This document shows positions 34,854 to 42,250 of a stretch of DNA of 64,000 nucleotides, piece after piece (the stretch's first letter is position 1; every line of letters begins with the position of its first letter). This DNA comes from Amycolatopsis lexingtonensis (GTDB lineage Bacteria; Actinomycetota; Actinomycetes; Mycobacteriales; Pseudonocardiaceae). Location: assembly GCF_014873755.1 (NCBI RefSeq), contig NZ_JADBEG010000001.1:9989001-10053000 (forward strand). The letters run 5' to 3'. Under the pieces are notes generated by a model, which made no database searches, was not told the DNA's origin, and saw only the letters and a program-made list of their open reading frames with translations. The position numbers and the translations under genes were made by a program.

Positions 34854-36224
34854 ATGAGCCGACCGGGAACACTCTCCCGCGGAGAGTATGATCTGCCGAT
34901 GTCGACGATTCCCCAGCGGAGCGCGTCGGCCGTCCGGCGCGGCTTCGCCGGAATGGCGCGGCTGCTCGTTTTCGTGCTGTTCGCGGCCGCGCAGGTGTGC
35001 GTTCTCACGTTGCCCGCGGTGATCTGGCTGCCGGAATACGTCGCCGCGGCGGGGCTGACCGTGGTGGTCGCCATTCCCGCGTGCCGGGTGCTGCCCGCCC
35101 TTTCCCGGAAAAGCGCGCCGGCGCTCTACGGCCGCGCGATCGAATCGCCGTACCTCCCGTTGCCGGCGCTGGAACGCACCGAAAACGGCTGGTACTGGAA
35201 CGGCTACGACTTCCACAAGTCCCGCTGGATCTCCCTGGCCCAGCGCCGCGGCCGCTGGTTCTTCACCGACCCGGCCACCTGGCGCGACCTGTGCTGGCTG
35301 GTGGTCAACCCGCTGACCGGCGGGCTGCTGGCGGCCCTGCCGGTCGCGCTCGCCGCGTTCGGGGCGTTCCTGCTGGTCTCGCCGCTGACCGCGCCCCACC
35401 TGGCGACCGGCGAGTGGTACTTCCCGCTGCCGATGGACACCCCGGCCGGGGTCGCCGGAACCGCCGTCGCCGGGCTCGCGCTGCTGGTGCTGGGCCTGGT
35501 GGCCGCGCCCGGCGCGGTCAGCCTGCACGAGGCCTGGACGAGGTGGCTGCTGGCGCCCGACGAGCGCGCGCTGCTGGCCCGGCGGGTCGAGCGGCTGTTC
35601 GCGACGCGGGCCGCGGCCATCGACGCGCAGGCCGCGGAGCTGCGGCGGATCGAGCGCGACCTGCACGACGGCGCCCAGGCGCGGCTGATCGCGATCGGCA
35701 TGTCGCTCAGCACCGCCGAGATGCTGCTCGACACCGACCTCGACGAGGTCCGCCGCCAGCTGGCGGGCGCGCGGGACCTGTCCGCGGCCGCCCTGCGCGA
35801 GCTGCGCGGGCTGGTGCACGGCATCCAGCCGCCGATGCTCGCCGACCGCGGGCTCGGCGCGGCCCTTGAGGACCTCGTGATGGACGCGCCGGTGCCCACC
35901 GACGTCGAGGTCGGCCTGGTCGGCCGGCCGGACGCGGCTTTGGAGTCGGCGGTCTACTTCTCCGTCGCCGAGCTGCTGGCCAACGCGGCCAAGCACGCGG
36001 CGGCCAAGCGCGTGCGGGTCGGCGTCACCTACCGGCCGGGCGCGCTGAAGGTCGTCGTCGCCGACGACGGCAAGGGCGGGGCCGACTTCAGCCGCGGCAG
36101 CGGGCTCCTCGGGGTCCAGCGGCGGGTCGCGGCGTTCGACGGCGTCGTCGAAATCGACAGCCCGGCCGGCGGCCCGACCGAAATCACCATCCTCATTCCG
36201 TGCGTCCTGCCATCAGCTCACTAG
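34854..36224 (+). CDS. Sensor histidine kinase, HisKA_3 / NarX-like
   Basis: The 456-residue kinase has a hydrophobic N-terminal segment (ARLLVFVLFAAAQVCVLTLPAVIWL), more membrane segments at about 155-215, and a sensor loop between them. The dimerisation/phosphoacceptor motif RIERDLHDGAQARLIAIGM carries His271. The ATPase domain shows ELLANAAKHA (N-box) and DDGKGGAD and GSGLLG boxes. ATG 34,854 follows a GGGGGGC tract; ATGs at 34,842 and 34,900 are alternatives. The NarL-type regulator at 30,006 is its likely partner. Confidence 0.88.
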   Translation: MSRPGTLSRGEYDLPMSTIPQRSASAVRRGFAGMARLLVFVLFAAAQVCVLTLPAVIWLPEYVAAAGLTVVVAIPACRVLPALSRKSAPALYGRAIESPYLPLPALERTENGWYWNGYDFHKSRWISLAQRRGRWFFTDPATWRDLCWLVVNPLTGGLLAALPVALAAFGAFLLVSPLTAPHLATGEWYFPLPMDTPAGVAGTAVAGLALLVLGLVAAPGAVSLHEAWTRWLLAPDERALLARRVERLFATRAAAIDAQAAELRRIERDLHDGAQARLIAIGMSLSTAEMLLDTDLDEVRRQLAGARDLSAAALRELRGLVHGIQPPMLADRGLGAALEDLVMDAPVPTDVEVGLVGRPDAALESAVYFSVAELLANAAKHAAAKRVRVGVTYRPGALKVVVADDGKGGADFSRGSGLLGVQRRVAAFDGVVEIDSPAGGPTEITILIPCVLPSAH

Positions 36225-36247
36225 AAAACTGATACCGGGGGATCGAA

Positions 36248-36556
36248 ATGCGTCGTGGGATCGTGGTGTGCCTGTTCGCTCTCGTCACTGCTTTTTCGGT
36301 GGCCGGTTGTGACCATTTGATCGATCTGGGGTGCGCGGATCGGTCGTGTCATTTCAACCTCACCAGTGGTGGCAAAGTCGACCTCGGCGGGCAGGAACTG
36401 GAAGTGCAGAAGGTCGACAACAATTCCGTGACCCTGCTGTCGAACGGGATCAGCGTGTCCCTCTTCCAGGGCGTCGACATCGATTTCCTCGGGTACCACC
36501 TGCACCTCGGGGAGATCCGCGGTGGCGAAGCCAGTTTGGACGTCAGCCGGAATTAA
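36248..36556 (+). CDS. Small lipoprotein
   Basis: The 102-residue protein starts with a basic and hydrophobic lipoprotein signal (MRRGIVVCLFALVTAFSVAGC) with lipobox SVAGC, so Cys21 should be lipid-modified and the protein anchored outside the membrane. The mature part has two further cysteines (Cys29, Cys34) and repeating short beta-strand-like segments (GGKVDLGGQELEVQKVDNNSV and similar). No family is recognised. It begins 24 bases behind the sensor kinase gene, so it may be an accessory sensor for that kinase. Confidence 0.75.
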   Translation: MRRGIVVCLFALVTAFSVAGCDHLIDLGCADRSCHFNLTSGGKVDLGGQELEVQKVDNNSVTLLSNGISVSLFQGVDIDFLGYHLHLGEIRGGEASLDVSRN

Positions 36557-36702
36557 CCGGGAGTTCGTCCGGTAGCCGCTCTGAACCGGTGAAGGCCCTG
36601 GTCAAGACAGGGGTTACGGTCCGTGCAGTAGTCACCTAGGTTGGTCCTCAATTGGACCAACAAGCGGGAGGGGCGACCCTTTCGCGGGTTTCTGGGGTGA
36701 CT

Positions 36703-39120
36703 ATGCGTAATGATCTTCTTCGTGCGCGGCCGCGGTCGCGCACGGTGGCGGTCGTCGTGGCCGGCGTGCTCCTCACGTCCGGCCTGGCGGCGGCCGGTGC
36801 CGCGGCCGACCCGGCCGCGAAGTTTTCGCCGCGGGTGCGCGACATCGTCGGCGAACTGACGCTCGACGAGAAGCTTTCCCTGGTGCACGGCGGTACCGAC
36901 CCGAACAGCGTCGGCGAAGCCGGGTACGTGCCGGGCGTGCCGCGCCTCGGCATCCCGTCGCTGCGGCTGGCGGACGGCTCGGCCGGGGTGCGCGTCGACA
37001 AGCCGTCGGTCGTGATGCCGGCGCCGGTTTCGCTCGCGTCCAGTTTCGACGAATCGCTCGCGACGCGGTACGGCGCCGGCGTCGGCCGCGAAGCCCGGGC
37101 GCTGGGCACCGACGCGCTGCTGTCCCCGATGGTCAACACCATCCGGATCCCCTACGGCGGGCGCAACTTCGAGACCTTCAGCGAGGACCCGCTGCTGACG
37201 TCGCGGATCGCCGCCGCGGAGGTCAAGGGCATCGCGGGCCAGGGCACCATCCCGGTGGTCAAGCACCTCGCCGGCAACAACCAGGAGAACGACCGGCAGA
37301 CGATCAACGTCCAGATGGACGACCAGACGCTGCACGAGGTCGAGCTGCCCGGGTTCGAGGCGGCGGTGAAGGCCGGCGCCGGCGCGGTGATGTGCTCGTA
37401 CAACAACTTCAACGGGCCGTCCGCGTGCGCGAACGGCGACCTGCTGACCGGGATCCTGCGGGAGCAGCTGGCGTTCAAGGGCTGGGTGATGTCGGACTGG
37501 CGGATGTCGCTGACGCCCGAGTCCCTGCCCAAGGGCCTGGACCAGGAGATGCCGGACGGTACGTACTTCGGCGACCAGCTCAAGACCGCGATCAGCGAAG
37601 GAAAGATCCCGCAGTCCGCTTTGGACACCGCGGTGGCGCGCATCCTCGGGCAGATGGACCGGTTCCACCTGCTCGACAACCCGGCGCGCCCGTCGCGCGA
37701 CCTGGCCGGGCTGACGGCGACCGCGCAGGACGTCGCCCAGGCGGGCGCGGTCCTGCTACGGAACGAAAAGGCGGCCCTGCCGCTGAGCACCACGCGCTCG
37801 GGCAGCGTCGCGGTGATCGGCTACAACGCGAAGACGCCGAAGCTCAACGGCGGCGGCAGCTCCCACGTGCTCCCGTCGGCCACGCCGGCCAGCCCGCTGG
37901 ACGTGATCAAGCAGCGCGCGGGCAGCGCGACGACGTACACCCCGGGCTACGACCCGGCGGGCGAGGCCGTCCCGGCGGACGCGCTGTCCCCGGCGTACAC
38001 CCAGGGCGGCGGGCTGCCCGCCGGCTCGGAAGGCGTGTTCTACAACGGCACGATCACCGCGCCGACCGAAGGCGACTACAGCATCCAGCTGCAGGCCACC
38101 GGCGGTGGCGGCTTCCTCCAGGTCGACGGCGTCGCGAGCGGCCTGTTCGGCGATTCGATCGCGACCGGCTACACCGGCATCACCGTGCACCTCACCGCGG
38201 GCCAGCACTCGCTGCTGCTCTACGGTTTCGCGGACTTCGTCAAGCCGCTGCAGGTGAACCTGCACTGGCTCACCCCGGCCGCGGCCCAGACCAAGATCGC
38301 CGAGGCGGTGGCGGCGGCCAAGGCGGCCACCACGCCGATCGTGTTCGCCTACGACGACAGCTCCGAAGGCCTCGACCGGCCCGACCTCTCGCTGCCGGGC
38401 TACCAGGACGAGCTGATCGACGCGGTCGCCACGGCCAACCCGCGCACGGTGGTGGTGCTGAACACGGCGTCCGCGGTGAAGATGCCGTGGCTCGCGAAGA
38501 CGGCCGCGGTGCTGGAGATGTGGTACCCGGGCCAGAAGGGCGCCGAAGCGACGACGGCGCTGCTCTACGGCGACGCCAACCCGCAGGGCAAGCTGACCCA
38601 GACGTTCCCGGTGGACGAGGCCCACACGCTCGTCAGCGGCGGCGCGGGCCTGTACCCGGGCCAGGACGGCCAGGTGAAGTACACCGAGGGCGTCGACATC
38701 GGCTACCGCTGGTACGCGGACAAGAAGATGACCCCGCTCTTCCCGTTCGGCTACGGGCTTTCGTACACGTCGTTCGCCTACAGCGGCCTGACGGCCACCA
38801 ACGCGTCGGACGGCGGTCTGGACGTGCGGGTGACGGTGCGGAACACGGGAACCCGGACGGGCACCGAGGTGGCGCAGGTGTTCCTCGGCCCGAGCCCGCT
38901 GGTGACGGCCCCGCAGGCGCCGACGGCGCTGGGCGGGTACGCGAAGGTGACGTTGACGGCGGGGGCGTACCGGACGCTGACGATCCACGTGGACCCGCGC
39001 CAGCTGAGCTACTGGGACTCGGCGGCGAAGGCGTGGAAGCGCGGCGGTGGGACGCGGTCGGTGAAGGCGGGCTCGTCTTCGGCTTCGCTGCCGCTGAGCA
39101 CTCAGGTCGCGGTGAACTGA
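36703..39120 (+). CDS. Secreted GH3 beta-glucosidase with PA14 domain (OleR/DesR-like)
   Basis: The 805-residue protein has a cleavable signal peptide (SRTVAVVVAGVLLTSGLAAAGAAA). The GH3 N-terminal domain carries nucleophile Asp265 in GWVMSDW. The GH3 C-terminal domain is interrupted by a PA14 carbohydrate-binding insertion at about 440-522 (SEGVFYNGTITAP, GDYSIQLQATGGGGFLQVDG). A C-terminal fibronectin-III-like domain follows. The same architecture is known for the macrolide-reactivating glucosidases DesR and OleR. With the cytosolic MGT glycosyltransferase and ABC exporter nearby, it probably removes the protective glucose outside the cell. ATG 36,703 is chosen for the signal peptide and the GGGG site upstream. 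Confidence 0.9.
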   Translation: MRNDLLRARPRSRTVAVVVAGVLLTSGLAAAGAAADPAAKFSPRVRDIVGELTLDEKLSLVHGGTDPNSVGEAGYVPGVPRLGIPSLRLADGSAGVRVDKPSVVMPAPVSLASSFDESLATRYGAGVGREARALGTDALLSPMVNTIRIPYGGRNFETFSEDPLLTSRIAAAEVKGIAGQGTIPVVKHLAGNNQENDRQTINVQMDDQTLHEVELPGFEAAVKAGAGAVMCSYNNFNGPSACANGDLLTGILREQLAFKGWVMSDWRMSLTPESLPKGLDQEMPDGTYFGDQLKTAISEGKIPQSALDTAVARILGQMDRFHLLDNPARPSRDLAGLTATAQDVAQAGAVLLRNEKAALPLSTTRSGSVAVIGYNAKTPKLNGGGSSHVLPSATPASPLDVIKQRAGSATTYTPGYDPAGEAVPADALSPAYTQGGGLPAGSEGVFYNGTITAPTEGDYSIQLQATGGGGFLQVDGVASGLFGDSIATGYTGITVHLTAGQHSLLLYGFADFVKPLQVNLHWLTPAAAQTKIAEAVAAAKAATTPIVFAYDDSSEGLDRPDLSLPGYQDELIDAVATANPRTVVVLNTASAVKMPWLAKTAAVLEMWYPGQKGAEATTALLYGDANPQGKLTQTFPVDEAHTLVSGGAGLYPGQDGQVKYTEGVDIGYRWYADKKMTPLFPFGYGLSYTSFAYSGLTATNASDGGLDVRVTVRNTGTRTGTEVAQVFLGPSPLVTAPQAPTALGGYAKVTLTAGAYRTLTIHVDPRQLSYWDSAAKAWKRGGGTRSVKAGSSSASLPLSTQVAVN

Positions 39121-39133
39121 CCCGGTAGGACGG

Positions 39134-39168
39134 AACGGCCGGTGCTCCCGTTGGGGGCACCGGCCGTT
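39134..39168 (+). terminator. Terminator of the beta-glucosidase gene
   Basis: AACGGCCGGTGC pairs with GCACCGGCCGTT across 11 bases and is followed by a T-rich stretch (TTTCGTATTTG). Confidence 0.85.
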
Positions 39169-39194
39169 TCGTATTTGTGCGCAAGGCAAAGCGA

Positions 39195-39226
39195 ACGGCC
39201 GGCACCCTGGTTGGGGTGCCGGCCGT
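39195..39226 (-). terminator. Terminator of the leftward NRPS/P450 operon
   Basis: ACGGCCGGCACCC pairs perfectly with GGGTGCCGGCCGT across a six-base loop, 15 bases behind the P450 stop. The stem closely resembles the neighbouring terminator of the converging gene. Confidence 0.82.
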
Positions 39227-39240
39227 CCGGGAAGGGATCG

Positions 39241-40470
39241 TCAGCCGTTCGTCACCGGTAGGTGGCGGAGGCCTCGGATGATCGCCGAGCGCCGGCGGTC
39301 GGCCGGGCCCGTCTGGCGCAGTTCCGGCAAGCGCGTGGCCAGGACCCGGAACGCCACGTCCGCCTCCAGGCGGGCCAGCGGCGCGCCCAGGCAGTAGTGG
39401 GAGCCGCCCGAGAAGGACAGGTTGTCCGGGGTGGTCGGGCGGGTGATGTCGAAGACGTCCGGGGAAGCCCACACGGCCGGGTCGCGGTTGCAGCCCGCCG
39501 TCAGGACCACCACCGCCGTGTCGGCCGGGATCACCGTGTCCCCGATCTCGACGTCCACTGTGGACACCCGGCTGGACTGCTGGACCGGCGCCTCGAACCG
39601 CAGCGACTCCTGCGCCGCCTGCGGGGCCAGCTCGGGGTCCGCCACCAGCTTGTCCCACTGGTCACGGCGTTCCAGCATCGTCTTGACGCCGACGCCGATC
39701 AGGTTCACCGTCGACTCCGCGCCCGCGAGCGTCAGCAGCTGGCACATCGACACCAGTTCGTGCGTCGTGAGCCGGTCCTCGGCGCGGGCGGTGAGGAGCT
39801 TGCTGACCGCGTCGTCGCCCGGGTGGGCCAGGCGCATTTCCATCAGCTCGGTGAACAGCGCGTCCAGCTCGTCCAGCGACCGCTGCACGCTCGCGATGTG
39901 CTCCGCCGACGTGATCTCGTCGAAGATCGTGCCGAACTTCGGGCCGTGCTCGAGGTAGCGGCTCAGGAACGGCTCGGGGATGTCGAAGATGGCCGCCACG
40001 ACCGTCACCGGGATGAGGTCGGCGAACGACGCCATGAGGTCGAACTCCCGGCTCGTGTCCACCCGGTCCAGCAGCTCGTGGCAGATCGCCGTCAGGCGGT
40101 CGCGGAAGCCGAGGATCGCCTTGGGGCTCAGGAACGGCGTGGCCAGCTTGCGCAGCCGCGCGTGGTCGGCGCCGTCGGCGCCCAGCATCGAGTTGTCGAA
40201 CGTCGTGATCACCGGGCTGATCGGCTTGCCGTCGGACTTGAGCACCCCGAACCGCCGGTCGCGCAGCACCTTCGTGGCCGTCGCGTGGTCGACCGTCGTC
40301 CAGGCGCCGAGTTCGCTGCGGTGCAGCGGCCCCTTCGCGCGGATCTTTTCGTAGAGCGGGTAGGGATCCTCCGGGCCGCGCAGCAGCAGCGCCAGGGGAT
40401 CGCCGAGTTCGCCGAGGGTCCACAGCACCCGCATCTGGGTGGTCATGTCCTCGGCCGTCTGGACCGGCAT
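39241..40470 (-). CDS. Cytochrome P450 monooxygenase
   Basis: The 409-residue soluble class-I P450 has the I-helix oxygen-activation motif LAGAESTV, the ExxR motif in ESLRFEAP, and the haem loop FSGGSHYCLG with axial Cys360. It is the last gene of the five-gene leftward operon and starts ten bases behind the A-PCP gene, with AGGAGG in front of ATG 40,470. A P450 directly paired with a freestanding A-PCP commonly hydroxylates the carrier-bound amino acid (as in NovH-NovI). Oxidation of the polyketide chain, as in tetramate pathways, is the alternative. The substrate cannot be told from sequence. Confidence 0.92.
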   Translation of the reverse strand: MPVQTAEDMTTQMRVLWTLGELGDPLALLLRGPEDPYPLYEKIRAKGPLHRSELGAWTTVDHATATKVLRDRRFGVLKSDGKPISPVITTFDNSMLGADGADHARLRKLATPFLSPKAILGFRDRLTAICHELLDRVDTSREFDLMASFADLIPVTVVAAIFDIPEPFLSRYLEHGPKFGTIFDEITSAEHIASVQRSLDELDALFTELMEMRLAHPGDDAVSKLLTARAEDRLTTHELVSMCQLLTLAGAESTVNLIGVGVKTMLERRDQWDKLVADPELAPQAAQESLRFEAPVQQSSRVSTVDVEIGDTVIPADTAVVVLTAGCNRDPAVWASPDVFDITRPTTPDNLSFSGGSHYCLGAPLARLEADVAFRVLATRLPELRQTGPADRRRSAIIRGLRHLPVTNG

Positions 40471-40480
40471 GGCTTTCCTC

Positions 40481-42250
40481 CTACGGCTTTCCGGCGGTGA
40501 TCAGCCCGGCCACGCCCCGCACGGTCGGCGCCTCGAACACCTGGGAGATCCGCAGCTTGACGCCGAGGTCCCGGCTGATCCGGGAGCACAGCTGGGCGGC
40601 GGACAGCGAGTTGCCGCCCTGCCGGAAGAACGAGACGTCGGTGGCGATCGTGGGCACGCCGATGATTTCGCGCAGGATCCGCGCGACCGTGGCTTCGGTG
40701 TCCGAAAGGTCTTCCGCCACCGGTGCCCCCGATTCGGCCCTGCGGCTCGCCGCCAGCTCGGCCAGCGCGCGGCGGTCCAGCTTCCGGTCCTCCAGCACGG
40801 GCAGCCGCTCCAGGCGCTGCACGAGGGCGGGCACCAGGTACCCCGGCAGCCGCTCGGCCAGCCGGGTCCGCAGCTCTTCCTCTCCCGGCGTGTCGTCGCC
40901 GGAACCGGTGTAGAACAGGCACAGGTCCTCGTACGCGCCGTCCGCGCCGGTCACCGGCACCACCGCGCAGGCGCCGACCCCCGGCACGCGGCCGGCGTTG
41001 TGCTCGACGTCGTCGAGTTCGATGCGGTGCCCGCGGATCTTGACCTGGCGGTCCGCGCGGCCTTCGAAGCGCAGCAGCCCGTCGGCGGTCCAGCGGCCGA
41101 GGTCACCGGTGCGGTAGACGCGTTCCGGCCCGGACGGCAGGGCGATCTCGACGAACTTCCGCGCGGTCAGTTCGGTGTCCTCGAAGTACCCGAGCGCCAA
41201 CCCCTTGCCACCCAAGCAGATCTCGCCGCTCTCGCCGACGTCGCACCGGCGGTCGCCGTCGAGGATGTACGCCTGGGTGTTGGGGAACGGGACGCCGAGC
41301 GGCACCTCGGTGCGGTCCTCGGGCCGGACGCGGTGACACGTGGCCGCCACGCTCGACTCGACCGGGCCGTACATGTTGTACAGCGGGATGTCCGGGTACG
41401 CCTCGAGGAACCGGGCCGCGTGCCGGGCCGAGAGCTTCTCGCCGCCGGTCCCCACGGCCCGCAGGCCGGCGAAGGCGTCGAGGTCGTTGTCGACCATGCT
41501 GTGGAACACCGCGGTGGGCGGGAAGATCGTGGTGACGCCGTGGATCGCGACCAGGTCACGCAGCTTCGTCGCCAGTTCCAGGGTGTCTTCCAGCAGCACC
41601 AGGGTGCCGCCGTTGAACAGCACGCCCCAGGAGTCCAGGCCGAAGGCGTCCCACGTCGCCGCGAGCGCCTGCGGCATCACGGCGCCGGAGTCCAACGGGG
41701 TGAAGAGCCAGTCGTCGAAGAGCCGCACGTTGCCGCGGTGCGCGGTCACCACGCCCTTCGGCGTCCCGGTGGTCCCCGAGGTGAAGAACACGGCGCAGGC
41801 GTCGTCGGCGCCAACCTCGACCGCGGCCGGGCGGGCGCCGAGAATCGGCTGCGATGGCGGCGCCCACGCCGACGGCCACTCGGTCCCGCGCTCGGCGGCG
41901 ACCACCGGACCGCCGAGGTGCTCGATCAGCTCGGCGAGCCGGGTCCGCGGCCAGCGCAGGTCCAGCGCGGCGTAGGCGGCGCCGCACTTGAGCACGGCCA
42001 GCAGCGTCGCGAACAGCTCGGGGGAGCGGGGCAGCAGCACCGGCACGATCGAGCCGCGCTCGACACCGCGCGCCTGCAGTTCGGCCGCGTACGCGTCGGC
42101 CGTCTCCGCCAGCTCGCGATAAGAGATGTCCCGGCCCTGGTGGTGCAGCGCGGTGCGGCCCGGCCAGCGCTCGGCGCACCACTCGAACAGGCCGTGCATG
42201 GTCTCGGCCCGCTCGAACGGCCGGGGCTCCGGGTTGAAGGACGTCGTCAT
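40481..42250 (-). CDS. Freestanding NRPS adenylation-PCP didomain
   Basis: The 589-residue protein activates an amino acid and loads it on its own carrier. The A domain is intact: A3 FFTSGTTGTPKGV (155-167), A5 YNMYGPVESS, A7 YRTGDLGRW, A8 GRADRQVKIRGHRIEL and A10 Lys490 in LEDRKLDR. Asp201 at the amino-group position indicates an alpha-amino acid. By hand alignment with GrsA the pocket reads D-A-L-?-G-G-M-V-A-K, which I do not link to a known residue. The PCP has Ser548 in FFRQGGNSL. The ATG overlaps the previous stop (ATGA). It probably supplies the aminoacyl group missing from the upstream module, whose own A domain is broken. Confidence 0.93.
   Translation of the reverse strand: MTTSFNPEPRPFERAETMHGLFEWCAERWPGRTALHHQGRDISYRELAETADAYAAELQARGVERGSIVPVLLPRSPELFATLLAVLKCGAAYAALDLRWPRTRLAELIEHLGGPVVAAERGTEWPSAWAPPSQPILGARPAAVEVGADDACAVFFTSGTTGTPKGVVTAHRGNVRLFDDWLFTPLDSGAVMPQALAATWDAFGLDSWGVLFNGGTLVLLEDTLELATKLRDLVAIHGVTTIFPPTAVFHSMVDNDLDAFAGLRAVGTGGEKLSARHAARFLEAYPDIPLYNMYGPVESSVAATCHRVRPEDRTEVPLGVPFPNTQAYILDGDRRCDVGESGEICLGGKGLALGYFEDTELTARKFVEIALPSGPERVYRTGDLGRWTADGLLRFEGRADRQVKIRGHRIELDDVEHNAGRVPGVGACAVVPVTGADGAYEDLCLFYTGSGDDTPGEEELRTRLAERLPGYLVPALVQRLERLPVLEDRKLDRRALAELAASRRAESGAPVAEDLSDTEATVARILREIIGVPTIATDVSFFRQGGNSLSAAQLCSRISRDLGVKLRISQVFEAPTVRGVAGLITAGKP

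Noticed and set aside
37392..39128. A second long plus-strand frame overlapping the GH3 gene
   Set aside because: It is an out-of-phase shadow with Arg/Gly-rich translation. The GH3 frame holds signal peptide, nucleophile and PA14 domain.
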